The notes under the pieces are model-generated. The model saw only the letters and a list, made by a program, of their open reading frames with translations, had not been told where the DNA came from and ran no database searches. Shown one piece after another: positions 35,541 through 45,500 of a stretch of 64,000 nt of DNA (its first letter is position 1; each line of letters starts with the position of its first letter). Both the position numbers and the translations under genes were made by a program. Origin of the DNA: Bacteroidota bacterium (GTDB taxonomy: Bacteria > Bacteroidota > Bacteroidia > UKL13-3); the NCBI GenBank assembly GCA_027491085.1, contig JAIXWW010000011.1:369151-433150 (forward strand). The letters are read 5' to 3'.

Positions 35541-36062
35541 TTACCTAATTCTGTCTGCACTTTTTACCAAATCATCATCCTTTTTGATTAAGCGCAATAC
35601 ACGCCAGTTAAGGTAAAAATTAAATATCATCAACATAATACCTAAAGTGCTGTATGGCATTAGTTTACTAAACTCAAATCCAGGGATATAATTAATGGCT
35701 TTAGCAAAAACTGCTGAGTATAACATCGCCAATACTAAAAAATTTAAACGAGTTAACTTCATTTGTTTTTCGCGGTTTTTGTACGAAAAAATAATTGAAA
35801 TAGTTAATCCAATTAAAATGGCAGCTATTGCAATTAAGCCGTATTGCATAGTTATTGACTTAATTACAGAGGTTTGTGTTGCCTGACCACCTGTCATGCT
35901 TTTTTGTACTTCGGTTACCTTAAAATAAAATATATTTAAATCGTATTCATCCACGCCATTGGTTGGGTTTGATTGTTTTAGCGATAATAAACTTCCGCTA
36001 CACATTACTGATGTTAATACAATAATTGCAATTAAATATACGGTTTGAATACGTTGAATCAT
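35541..36062 (-). CDS. DUF4293 family integral membrane protein
   Basis: 173 residues, four membrane helices (about 7-27, 75-95, 103-122, 132-152) and the family start MIQRIQTVYLIAIIVLTSVM. DUF4293 occurs in Bacteroidota and has no known function. It is divergent from the thiolase gene with 111 nt between, and separated by 144 nt from the helicase gene downstream. Confidence 0.85.
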   Translation of the reverse strand: MIQRIQTVYLIAIIVLTSVMCSGSLLSLKQSNPTNGVDEYDLNIFYFKVTEVQKSMTGGQATQTSVIKSITMQYGLIAIAAILIGLTISIIFSYKNREKQMKLTRLNFLVLAMLYSAVFAKAINYIPGFEFSKLMPYSTLGIMLMIFNFYLNWRVLRLIKKDDDLVKSADRIR

Positions 36063-36134
36063 GGTTTTGTTTGTTTTAAAAAGTGTGGCAATTTATAAAT
36101 CTTTATTCAAATTTTTAAAAATGAAAAGTAGCAT

Positions 36135-36142
36135 TAGCTTTG
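36135..36142 (+). promoter_or_regulatory. -7 promoter element of the thiolase gene
   Basis: TAGCTTTG fits TAnnTTTG. A clear TTTG -33 element is missing at the right distance; the sequence there is T-rich. Confidence 0.45.
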
Positions 36143-36173
36143 CCTAGCTAAAATTAGTTTTAAAATACAGATT

Positions 36174-37370
36174 ATGAAAGATGTTTTTATTATAGATGCA
36201 GTTAGAACTCCGATTGGAAAATTTGGAGGAGCCCTAAGTTCAATCCGCCCCGATGATTTAGGAGCAGAAGTGATTAAAGCCTTAATTGCACGCAATCCCA
36301 ATATTGATATTAATGAGATAGAAGATGTTATTTTTGGTGCTGCCAATCAAGCAGGTGAAGATAACAGAAATGTGGCTAGAATGAGTGCTTTGTTAGCAGG
36401 CTTACCAATTACAGTTGGTGGTAATACCGTAAATCGTTTATGTGCTTCTGGTTTGCAAAGTATAGCTGATGCTAGCCGTGCTATAGCTTGTGGCGATGGC
36501 GATATTTACATTGCTGGAGGTACCGAAAGCATGACCCGCGCGCCTTTTGTAATGGCTAAAGCCGAAACTGCTTATAGTCGCACTCCAGAAATTTATGATA
36601 CTACCATAGGCTGGCGTTTTACTAATAAAAAATTATCTGAGTTATACCATCCTTTTTCTATGGGTGAAACTGCCGAAAATGTAGCAGAGCAATGGAAAAT
36701 TACCCGCCAAGCGCAAGATGAATTTGCTTTTGCTTCGCAACAAAAATACCATGCTGCTCACTTGGCTAATGTATTTGCAAACGAAATTATTCCAATAAGC
36801 ATTCCTCAGAAAAAAGGTGATGCCATAGTTTTTAGTAAAGATGAACACCCGCGTTTAAGTAGCTTGGAAGAATTAGCTAAACTAAAACCTGCCTTTAAAA
36901 AAGATGGTTCGGTAACAGCTGGAAACTCAAGTGGCATAAACGATGGTGCAGCTGCTTTAATTTTGGCTAGCGAAGATGCTGTAAAAAAATACAATTTAAA
37001 ACCTTTAGCTCGTTTGGTAAGTAGAGGTGTGGCTGGTGTGCATCCTTCTATAATGGGAGTTGGGCCAATTCCCGCTACTCAAAAAGCATTAAAACGCGCA
37101 GGATTAACCATGAATCAAATTGGTTTGGTGGAACTGAATGAGGCTTTTGCTTCGCAAGGTTTGGCTTGTGCCCGCGATTTAGAAATAGATCCAAGCATTA
37201 TCAATGTCAATGGTGGCGCCATTGCTATTGGGCATCCACTTGGAGCAAGTGGTGCACGAATTTCAACTACATTGATACATCAAATGCAAAAACAAAATGT
37301 ACAATATGGTTTAGCTACCATGTGCATTGGTGTTGGTCAAGGTGTGGCATTGATATTTGAAAGAGTTTAG
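36174..37370 (+). CDS. Acetyl-CoA acyltransferase (thiolase)
   Basis: 398 residues of the thiolase family. The acylated Cys is in NRLCASGLQSIADASRAI (about residue 86); the second-step His is in NVNGGAIAIGHPLGASGARI; the third Cys is in ATMCIGVGQGVALIFE. The N-terminus VFIIDAVRTPIGKFGGALSSIRPDDLGA resembles PcaF-type (3-oxoadipyl-CoA) thiolases, but substrate cannot be fixed. It cleaves 3-oxoacyl-CoA or condenses acetyl-CoA. mnmD follows after 38 nt. Confidence 0.93.
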   Translation: MKDVFIIDAVRTPIGKFGGALSSIRPDDLGAEVIKALIARNPNIDINEIEDVIFGAANQAGEDNRNVARMSALLAGLPITVGGNTVNRLCASGLQSIADASRAIACGDGDIYIAGGTESMTRAPFVMAKAETAYSRTPEIYDTTIGWRFTNKKLSELYHPFSMGETAENVAEQWKITRQAQDEFAFASQQKYHAAHLANVFANEIIPISIPQKKGDAIVFSKDEHPRLSSLEELAKLKPAFKKDGSVTAGNSSGINDGAAALILASEDAVKKYNLKPLARLVSRGVAGVHPSIMGVGPIPATQKALKRAGLTMNQIGLVELNEAFASQGLACARDLEIDPSIINVNGGAIAIGHPLGASGARISTTLIHQMQKQNVQYGLATMCIGVGQGVALIFERV

Positions 37371-37408
37371 TTATTATTGATTTCTATCCCAATAACAAAT
37401 TGAATTAA

Positions 37409-38128
37409 GTGCAATTACTAGAACCTTACATTATTCCTGATTTCGAATTATACACCACCAACGATGGTTCTCATACACTGTATTTACCTCACTTAGATGA
37501 AACTTATCATTCACGCAATGGAGCCATTGAAGAAAGTTTGTATGTGTTCATTGATAAAGGGTTAAATGCTTTTTTATCACAAAATCCTGAAATAAGAACT
37601 GTACAAATATTTGAAGTTGGTTTTGGTACAGGTTTAAATGCTATGCTAACTTTTATAGCAGCTCAAAAGTTAAACATAAACGTGGTTTACCATAGTATTG
37701 AGGCTTTTCCTTTACCAATTGAAATCACTAATCAGTTGAACTATATCGATGGATTAACCGAGCAAGAGCAAACTATTTTTAAACAAATGCATTTGGCTGA
37801 TTGGAATAAACCTATTGCTATCAATAACCAATTTACTTTGGTAAAATACCATAGTAAATTAGAAAGTTTTGATAACAATGGCTTGCTAAATAATATTCAT
37901 ATAATTTATATGGATGCATTTGCGCCAAATAAACAAGCCGAGTTATGGGAAATTGCTATTTTTGAAAAGCTTTATCAATTGTTAGCTGCCAATGGAATTT
38001 TAGTAACATACACTTCAAAAGGCGATGTAAAACGAGCCATGCAACAAGTAGGCTTAACTGTTGAAAAATTAGATGGCCCACCAAGAAAAAGGCATATGCT
38101 GCGTGGAGTAAAAGTTGATAGTCAATAG
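37409..38128 (+). CDS. mnmD: tRNA U34 methyltransferase MnmD (MnmC methyltransferase domain)
   Basis: 239 residues matching the Methyltransf_30 domain: PDFELYTTNDGSHTLYLPHLDETYHSRNGAIEES, the SAM site VQIFEVGFGTGLNAMLTFI, IIYMDAFAPNKQAELWE and YTSKGDVKRAMQQVGLTVEKLDGPPRKRHMLRG. MnmD makes mnm5(s2)U34 from nm5(s2)U34 at the tRNA wobble base. The start is GTG at 37409. The following gene encodes an FAD oxidoreductase of the family that forms the other half of E. coli MnmC, about 105 nt downstream. Confidence 0.92.
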   Translation: MQLLEPYIIPDFELYTTNDGSHTLYLPHLDETYHSRNGAIEESLYVFIDKGLNAFLSQNPEIRTVQIFEVGFGTGLNAMLTFIAAQKLNINVVYHSIEAFPLPIEITNQLNYIDGLTEQEQTIFKQMHLADWNKPIAINNQFTLVKYHSKLESFDNNGLLNNIHIIYMDAFAPNKQAELWEIAIFEKLYQLLAANGILVTYTSKGDVKRAMQQVGLTVEKLDGPPRKRHMLRGVKVDSQ

Positions 38129-38176
38129 CCGATAGACCATGGTAAATAATTTAGTTTAACATGTAAAACCGTTTTT

Positions 38177-38184
38177 TAACTTTG
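38177..38184 (+). promoter_or_regulatory. -7 promoter element of the FAD oxidoreductase gene
   Basis: TAACTTTG, followed by CTCC. A TTTA lies 18 nt upstream in place of TTTG. It suggests the oxidoreductase can be transcribed apart from mnmD. Confidence 0.5.
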
Positions 38185-38234
38185 CTCCTATACCAAATCA
38201 AAAAATCACGAAATCAATAAATCAACAAGTAAAT

Positions 38235-39293
38235 TTGGAAACCAATTATCTAATTATAGGACAAGGATTAGCAGGAACTTTATTAGCTCATGAATTAATG
38301 AAAGCCAATGAAAGTTTTGTGGTTATTGATAAATTTAACGAAAGTACTTCAACCAAAGTAGCTGCGGGAATGTTTAACCCAATAAGTGGCAAACGTATGG
38401 TTAAAAGTTGGAATGCCGATGCTTTATTAGCCGATACTTTTAAAGCCTATACTGAATTGGAAAAGCTTTTGAATTGTAAGCTTTTATTTAAGCAGAATAT
38501 TTACCAATTATTTGGCTCAGTTAAAGAGCAAAACGACCTTTCGAGTCGCATGGATAATGAAGATTTTTCGCAACATGTAAATTTATTTCCAAACAAAGAA
38601 CCTAACTTAAACGATGCATTTGGGGCTTTTGAAATAAAAGAAACTGGCTGGGTTTATACACGCGCTTTAATTGAAAAAATGCGAGAATTATTGCTCAGTA
38701 ATAATTGTTTATTAGACCAAGATTTTGATTACCAAAATTTGCAACAACTTACTGATGGGTGGCAATACAATGATATAAAAGCCAAATATGTTGTTTTTTG
38801 TCAAGGCTATAAAAATAAAGATAATCCATACTTTAATTATTTGCCTTTTGTATTATGTAAGGGCGAAGTTTTTACTATAAATTGCAGTGGACTAACTAAA
38901 GATAAAATGATTAAAAAAGGAATATACTTAGTTAATCTTTACGATGATGTATATAAAGTTGGTGCTACTTACGAATGGAACGATTTAACCGAAAACACCT
39001 CCGAACAAGGCAAAACTTTTTTAGAAGAAAAATTAAATGATTTCCTAAAAGTTCCATACGAAGTTTTAAAACACGAAGCCAATATAAGACCCACCACCAA
39101 AGATAGGAAAGCCATTATAGGCGAACATCCAAAACATAAAAACATGTTTGTATTAAATGGTTTAGGCACCAAAGGGGTAATGCATGCGCCCTATTTAGCC
39201 AAACAGTTATTGGATTTAATTAACAAAAACTTAGCGGTAGATAAAGAAATAAGCATTAACAGATTTGATAAATTGATTATTCATCAAAATTAG
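38235..39293 (+). CDS. FAD-dependent oxidoreductase (DAO family, MnmC C-domain-like)
   Basis: 352 residues. The N-terminal dinucleotide-binding motif is YLIIGQGLAGTLLAHELM (GxGxxG, about residues 5-22), followed by KVAAGMFNPISGKRMVKSWN, and near the end NIRPTTKDRKAIIGEHP and VLNGLGTKGVMHAPYLA, both typical of the DAO family. The AGMFNP segment resembles the FAD domain of MnmC, which removes the carboxymethyl group from cmnm5(s2)U34. Next to mnmD that role is plausible, though GidA-derived substrate use is not proven. The start is TTG at 38235. The stop overlaps the convergent gene by 17 nt. Confidence 0.8.
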   Translation: METNYLIIGQGLAGTLLAHELMKANESFVVIDKFNESTSTKVAAGMFNPISGKRMVKSWNADALLADTFKAYTELEKLLNCKLLFKQNIYQLFGSVKEQNDLSSRMDNEDFSQHVNLFPNKEPNLNDAFGAFEIKETGWVYTRALIEKMRELLLSNNCLLDQDFDYQNLQQLTDGWQYNDIKAKYVVFCQGYKNKDNPYFNYLPFVLCKGEVFTINCSGLTKDKMIKKGIYLVNLYDDVYKVGATYEWNDLTENTSEQGKTFLEEKLNDFLKVPYEVLKHEANIRPTTKDRKAIIGEHPKHKNMFVLNGLGTKGVMHAPYLAKQLLDLINKNLAVDKEISINRFDKLIIHQN

Positions 39294-40221
39294 AATCAGT
39301 TACATCTGTAAAGTGATCCAATGGCGGTTCGCCTAAAAGATATAAAATATCGTAAATTTGATTTGCCAATAGTTTCTCATTTTCATGCTTATAAGAAGAA
39401 GCAAGGTTACGAAGAACGCGTTTGATAATGGTTAGGTTATCGCAAGGTAAATAATATGCAGGATTACTTTGTATTTGCATTTGTTGAACAAACTGTTCTA
39501 AACTAGTTTTGGTAAAAACACCACCTTTATGAAAAGCATTAATATAAAATAATACACTTCTGTTATCTGCTGATACTTTTCCTGTTTTATTTAAATCGAA
39601 GGAACTTAAGTCCATTCTATCCTCCTCCAAAAAAGCCAAAATAAAATGTTGTGGTAAATTAATGCCAAACACAGGTAATTTGAGGTTTTGAGCAACCAAC
39701 ATGTATATAATACACAACATAATTGGATTACCCTTTTTTGTTTCTAAAACTTCATTTATAAATGAATTTGAAGAGCTTTGATAATTTTCAACATTGCCTG
39801 AAAACCCATGAATATTATAAAAAGCATAATTTAAAATTTTCACCTTTTCAAATGCAGTAATATCGTGCCTCATCTCAAGCCAAGCATTCAGTTTAATTTT
39901 TTCAATTACTTCACGTATATCGGCTTTTTTTAAATTTGGATATTTGAATTTTGCTACCAAAAATACTCCTTCTAACAAATCTCTTTCGCTTTCATTTAAC
40001 CAAACTTCAAATTCAGTTAAAAGGTATTGATAGTTTATTTGATTTATAATGTCGTTTGCTAAACTCAAAACAGACGGATCATTAATTTGAGCCAATTCTT
40101 TTTCAATTAATGGCAGTCCATTTATTCCATAAGACAGTAATTTTTTTTCAACTAAATTAACTACCTCGGTATCTGTGTCGTCCAATAAAAGTAATAGTGA
40201 TTTTATTTCGGTTGTATCCAA
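39277..40221 (-). CDS. SirB1/transglutaminase-like domain protein
   Basis: 314 residues. An N-terminal alpha-helical part (LLDDTDTEVVNLVEKKLLSYG, HEAT-like) precedes a SirB1_N/transglutaminase-like region: KILNYAFYNIHGFSGNVENYQ, SSSNSFINEVLETKKGNPIMLCIIYMLVAQNLKLPVFGINLPQHFILAF (about 130-200). The Cys of MLCII and the His of PQHFIL are in the expected places, though enzymatic activity in the family is unproven. A C-terminal helical part follows. It overlaps the oxidoreductase 3' end by 17 nt. Divergent from GH97. Confidence 0.82.
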   Translation of the reverse strand: MDTTEIKSLLLLLDDTDTEVVNLVEKKLLSYGINGLPLIEKELAQINDPSVLSLANDIINQINYQYLLTEFEVWLNESERDLLEGVFLVAKFKYPNLKKADIREVIEKIKLNAWLEMRHDITAFEKVKILNYAFYNIHGFSGNVENYQSSSNSFINEVLETKKGNPIMLCIIYMLVAQNLKLPVFGINLPQHFILAFLEEDRMDLSSFDLNKTGKVSADNRSVLFYINAFHKGGVFTKTSLEQFVQQMQIQSNPAYYLPCDNLTIIKRVLRNLASSYKHENEKLLANQIYDILYLLGEPPLDHFTDVTDSNFDE

Positions 40222-40275
40222 TTTATTTGAAGTTGTTTATTTGAGTCAAACAAAACTAATCAATAAAATATATAA

Positions 40276-40305
40276 TTTGTACTACCGGTAAAAAAGTTAT
40301 TTTTG
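40276..40305 (+). promoter_or_regulatory. Promoter of the GH97 gene
   Basis: TTTG (40276-40279), 18-nt spacer, TATTTTTG (40298-40305). The predicted leader is short, about 15 nt. Confidence 0.7.
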
Positions 40306-40324
40306 TTTTCAAAGAATAATATCA

Positions 40325-42442
40325 ATGAAAATTAAAAAATTACTGACTATCGTATTACTAGCAAGCACTTATGCAACGGCCTTTGCACAAAGTTTTACAG
40401 TAAACTCTCCTAACAAAAAAATTTCCTTATTGCTTAAATTAAATGAGGCAGGTGCTTTAAATTACAGCGTAAATTTTAAGGCGAAGCCGGTTGTTGAAAC
40501 CTCCAAATTAGGTTTTAAAATAAAGGAGCAGGATGATTTAATGAATAACTTTAGCATTTTAAAAGTTGATTCAAGCACATTTAACGAGACCTGGACTCCT
40601 GTATGGGGCGAAACAAAAACCATTGTTAACAACTATAAGGAAATAGCAATAACCTTAATGGAAAAAAGCGATAAACCTCGTATTGTCCAATTAGTATTTA
40701 GGGTATTTAATGATGGAATAGGCTTTAGGTATGTTTTTCCAGAACAACCTAATTTATTCCATTTTGTAGTAGCCGATGAAGAAACTACTATCAATTTAAC
40801 AGGTGATCATAAAATTTGGTGGATGCCAGGTGATTTTGATACCAATGAGTATGCCTATAACACTTCGCAAATATCTGAAATTGAAAAATTAGCTAAAAAA
40901 CGTGATGGCGCTATTTTTACAGCTACGCCTATTAAGGGTGCTTTTGTACAAACGCCTTTAATGGTTAAAACCAAAGATAATTTATACATTAGCATTCATG
41001 AGGCAGCATTAATCAATTATCCTGCAATGGATTTAAAGTTTGATTTAAGCACATTTGAAGCCACCACCAAAATTGCAAACGATGCAGTAGGAAATAAAGC
41101 CTACATGCGCGCTCCTTGTCACACTCCTTGGAGAACAATAATTATTAGCGATGACGCACGTGATATCATTGCTTCAAAAACTATTTTAAATTTAAATGAG
41201 CCATCAAAACTTACTAATACTAGTTATATCAAACCAATGAAATATTGTGGTATTTGGTTAGAAATGCACTTGGGTCTTTCTACATGGGATTATGCAGGAA
41301 CACAAGCCGCTACCGATGCCAACGAAGATGGAAGTAAACGTGTAAAAACCAAACATGGTGCCACCACCGAAAACACCAAACGTTATATTGATTTTGCTGC
41401 TAAAAATGGATTTGGAGGTGTATTGGTTGAAGGTTGGAACGATGGCTGGGAAGATTGGTTTGGAAAATGGAAAGAAGATGTTTTTGATTTTGTTACTCCT
41501 TACCCTGATTACGATTTTAAAGGTTTAAATGCTTATGCGCAAAGCAAAGGTATTGGTATGATTACCCACCACGAAACAAGCGGAAGTGCTACCAATTACG
41601 AACGTTATATGGATACTGCTTACCGCTTAATGGCCAGTGTAGGAAGCCATGCTTTAAAATCAGGATATGTAGGTAAAATTATTCCTCGTGGCGAGTTTCA
41701 CGATGGACAATGGATGGTGAACCATTACTTACGTGCCATTAAAAAAGCCGCTGATTACAATATTATGGTAGTTGCTCACGAACCAGTGCGCCCTACCGGT
41801 TTGCACCGCACTTACCCTAACTTTATGGCTGCTGAGGCTGCTCGCGGACAAGAGTTTAATTTTTGGAGCGAAGGCAATCCACCTGAGCACGAAACCATTT
41901 TGCCTTTTACTCGCTTAATGGGTGGTCCAATGGATTATACGCCCGGTATTTTTAAAATTAAAAAGAGCAGCTATTATCCTGGTGCTAAAGAACAAGTGCA
42001 TACTACTTTAACTAAGCAGTTAGCATTGTATTTAACATTGTATAGCCCAATACAAATGGCTACCGATTTACCTGAAAATTACGAAGCCAAACCAGATGCA
42101 TTCCAATTTATTAAAGATGTAGCTGTTGATTGGGACGATACCAAAGTAATACATGCAGAACCAGGTGAGTATTTAACCATAGCTCGTAAAGCTAAAGGAA
42201 CCAATAACTGGTTTTTAGGAAGTATTACCGATGAAAATGCAAGAGAGTTAAATATGGATTTTAGCTTTTTAGATAAAGGTAAAAAATACACTGCTACCAT
42301 TTACCGCGATGCACCTGATGCTAGCTGGGATAAAAATCCAGAGGCTTACGTAATTGAAAAAATTACCATTACCAATAAATCGAAATTAACTTTAAAATTG
42401 GCTCCTGGTGGAGGAACAGCTATTAGTATTATAGCACAATAA
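40325..42442 (+). CDS. Glycoside hydrolase family 97 (SusB-type alpha-glucosidase)
   Basis: 705 residues with a signal peptide (MKIKKLLTIVLLASTYATAFAQ) and the three GH97 parts: an N-terminal beta-supersandwich (about 23-290), a catalytic barrel (about 300-590: YCGIWLEMHLG, GFGGVLVEGWNDGWEDW, MITHHETSGSATNYE, MVVAHEPVRPTGLHRTYPN, EAARGQEFNFW) and a C-terminal sandwich. The Glu residues of HHET and AHEP are in the places of the paired Glu of the inverting, calcium-dependent SusB type rather than the Asp nucleophile of retaining members; that assignment is by memory of the family. It likely releases glucose from malto- or isomalto-oligosaccharides in the periplasm. No SusC/SusD genes are near. 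Confidence 0.92.
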   Translation: MKIKKLLTIVLLASTYATAFAQSFTVNSPNKKISLLLKLNEAGALNYSVNFKAKPVVETSKLGFKIKEQDDLMNNFSILKVDSSTFNETWTPVWGETKTIVNNYKEIAITLMEKSDKPRIVQLVFRVFNDGIGFRYVFPEQPNLFHFVVADEETTINLTGDHKIWWMPGDFDTNEYAYNTSQISEIEKLAKKRDGAIFTATPIKGAFVQTPLMVKTKDNLYISIHEAALINYPAMDLKFDLSTFEATTKIANDAVGNKAYMRAPCHTPWRTIIISDDARDIIASKTILNLNEPSKLTNTSYIKPMKYCGIWLEMHLGLSTWDYAGTQAATDANEDGSKRVKTKHGATTENTKRYIDFAAKNGFGGVLVEGWNDGWEDWFGKWKEDVFDFVTPYPDYDFKGLNAYAQSKGIGMITHHETSGSATNYERYMDTAYRLMASVGSHALKSGYVGKIIPRGEFHDGQWMVNHYLRAIKKAADYNIMVVAHEPVRPTGLHRTYPNFMAAEAARGQEFNFWSEGNPPEHETILPFTRLMGGPMDYTPGIFKIKKSSYYPGAKEQVHTTLTKQLALYLTLYSPIQMATDLPENYEAKPDAFQFIKDVAVDWDDTKVIHAEPGEYLTIARKAKGTNNWFLGSITDENARELNMDFSFLDKGKKYTATIYRDAPDASWDKNPEAYVIEKITITNKSKLTLKLAPGGGTAISIIAQ

Positions 42443-42518
42443 TTTTAAAAAAATAAGCTCATAAAGTCAACCTATTTAAAATTTGTTTTTAAGTTACTAA
42501 AACAAAAAGCCTAAACTT

Positions 42519-42526
42519 TATATTTG
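42519..42526 (+). promoter_or_regulatory. -7 promoter element upstream of mfd
   Basis: TATATTTG matches TAnnTTTG. No good TTTG lies 17-23 nt upstream. Transcription would begin near 42533, just before the hairpin at 42537. Confidence 0.5.
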
Positions 42527-42536
42527 CATTATTAAG

Positions 42537-42565
42537 AAACCCGAATAACGTTTATTCGGGTTTTT
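42537..42565 (+). terminator. Terminator-like hairpin between GH97 and mfd, possibly inside the mfd leader
   Basis: AAACCCGAATAA (42537-42548) pairs perfectly with TTATTCGGGTTT (42552-42563), loop CGT, and T5 follows. It ends 19 nt before the mfd GTG. It could terminate GH97 transcripts, or attenuate those starting at 42533. Confidence 0.8.
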
Positions 42566-42583
42566 GCTATTTTATTCTATTAC

Positions 42584-45500
42584 GTGAAAATTCAAGAATT
42601 ATTAGGACTGTATAGTCAAAACGAAAAGGTAAATACCATTGCCAGTAAACTAAACAGCAATAAAGTTACCAAGTTGTTTGCCAAAGGTTTGGTGGGCAGT
42701 ATCGATGCTATTTTAGCTGCGTGTATTTACCATTTTAATTACCGAACTCAGGTTTTTATATTTAACAATGCCGATGATGCCAAATACTTTTTTGCCGATT
42801 TAGAAAGTTTATTAGAAGGTAAAACCATTTTGTATTTTCCAGCATCGTATCGCAGAGAATATCAGGTAGATTTATTGGAAAACAATTTGGTACTTGAACG
42901 TGCCGAAACTTTAAATAGACTGAATCAAAAAACAGGAAAAGGCGAATTAATTGTAACAACCATTGATGCCATTACTGAAATGGTTATTAACGAAGTAGAG
43001 CTTACCCAAAATACTTTTGAGGTAAAAGTAGGTGCTAACTTCGATATGGAGTTTTTTATTGATTTTTTAACCGAACATCATTTTGAACGCAGCGATTTTG
43101 TTTACGAAGCAGGGCATTTTAGTATAAGAGGAGGCATTATTGATGTGTTTTCGTTTAGTAACGATATGCCTTATCGCATTGAATTATTTGGTGATGAAAT
43201 AGAGAGCATTCGTATTTTCAACCCCATTGACCAACTTTCGGTAAAAAAAGTAGATTGGTTTTATATTATTCCCAATGTTCAAAAAATGGTAGAACAACAA
43301 CGCCAATCATTTTTTGATTATTTGCCAGAAAACAGCATTTTTTTTACCGATGATATTAAACTTAGTACCGAACTTTTAGAAAATGGTTTAGAAAAAGCCG
43401 AAAAAAGTTTGGTTAGAAAAAATGAAAATGAAGCTGATGTAAAAAACCCTAAAGAACCTGCTAACATTGAAGATTTATTTATAAATACTAGTCAATTTTT
43501 TGATTATTTAAATAAATACTCATGTGTAGAAATTGGGGTAAGAAATGGTTTTAAAAGCGATGAGATAGTGGAATTTCATTGCTCGCCTCAACCAACTTTT
43601 CATAAAAACTTTAAGCTATTAATTGAAAACCTAAAACAAAACCAAAAAGACAAGCTTAAAAACTTAATTTTTAGCGATACCAGCAAACAAATTGAAAGGC
43701 TTTATACCATTTTTAACGATTTGGATAATACCATTGAATTTGAACCAATTTACCATGGTTTAGCCCAAGGTTTTATTGACCATGAAATGAAATTGGCTTG
43801 CTATACAGAGCACCAAGTTTTTGATAGATTTTACCGTGGCAAAACCAAAACCAGGTACAACAATTCTAAAATAATAACTTTAAAAGAATTGCGCGAGCTA
43901 AAACCTGGCGATTTTGTGGTGCATGTGGACCATGGAATTGGGAAATTTGCAGGTTTAGAAAAAATAGATGTAAACGGAAGAATGCAAGAGGCCGTTAGGC
44001 TTATTTATAAAAACGATGATTTGCTTTATGTAAGCATTAACTCATTGCATAAAATAACCAAATTTTCGGGCAAAGAAGGAACAGAACCAAGGCTAAATAA
44101 ACTAGGAAGCGATACTTGGGAAAAACTAAAAACTGCAACCAAAAAGAAGGTTAAAGATATAGCCCGCGATTTGATAAAATTATACGCCAAACGCAAGGCA
44201 CAAAGTGGATTTCAGTTTAGCGAAGATACTTACTTACAAGTGGAACTTGAAGCTAGTTTTATGTACGAAGACACACCTGACCAAGCCAAAGCAACTGCTG
44301 ATGTAAAAAAAGACATGGAAAGTCCGCATCCAATGGATAGATTAGTTTGTGGTGATGTGGGTTTTGGAAAAACAGAAATAGCCATGCGTGCAGCTTTTAA
44401 AGCAGTAGCCGATAGCAAACAAGTGGCTATTTTGGTTCCTACTACTATTTTGGCTAACCAACATTACCGCAGTTTTAAAGAACGTTTCAAAGATTTTCCT
44501 TGCACGGTTGATTATATCAATAGGTTTAAAACACCCAAAGAGCAAAAAGAAATTTTAAAACGAGCTGAAGAAGGCAAAATTGATGTATTGATTGGTACAC
44601 ATAAATTATTAAGCAAAGACATGAAGTTTAAAAACTTAGGCTTAATGATTATTGATGAAGAACAAAAATTTGGTGTAGCTGCTAAGGAAAAACTAAAATC
44701 GATAAAAGTAAATGTTGATACATTAACTCTTACCGCCACTCCAATTCCGCGTACGTTAAACTTTAGCTTAATGGGTGCCAGAGATTTGTCAATTATAAAT
44801 ACACCTCCACCCAACCGACAACCAGTAAATACTGAACTTCACAGCTATAACGATGAGCTTTTGCGCGATGCAGTAATGCACGAAATTGAACGCGATGGAC
44901 AAGTATTTGTGGTGCATCATAGGGTTAAAGATATTTATGATATAGCCAACAGAATTCAGTTTTTATGCCCTGGCGTAAAAGTTTGTGTGGCACATGGGCA
45001 AATGGAAGGCGATGTGTTGGAAGATGTAATGATGCGTTTTATTGAAGGTGAATACGATGTGTTAGTTGCCACTACCATTATTGAATCGGGATTAGATATT
45101 TCGAATGCCAATACCATTATCATTAACAATGCACAAATGTTTGGCTTGAGCGATTTACACCAAATGCGTGGACGTGTAGGCCGTAATAACAAAAAAGCAT
45201 ATTGTTATTTATTGGTGCCAAGTATTCCATCCTTAAGCATTGATGCCCGCAGAAGGCTGCATGCCATTGAAGAATTCAGTGATTTAGGAAGTGGGTTTAA
45301 TGTGGCCATGCGCGATTTAGATATACGTGGTTCGGGTAATTTATTGGGTGGCGAACAAAGTGGGTTTATTTCTGAAATTGGATTTGAAATGTATCACAAA
45401 ATTTTAGACGAAGCCATTCAAGAACTGAAAGAAGATGAATTTTCGGAAGTGTTTACAGATGACAAAAAAGTAAATAACAATGGCCAAATGCCAGAAACTA

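Noticed and set aside
40325..42442. Polysaccharide utilisation locus around GH97
   Set aside because: No SusC/SusD pair, sensor or other glycosidase is adjacent; the gene stands alone.
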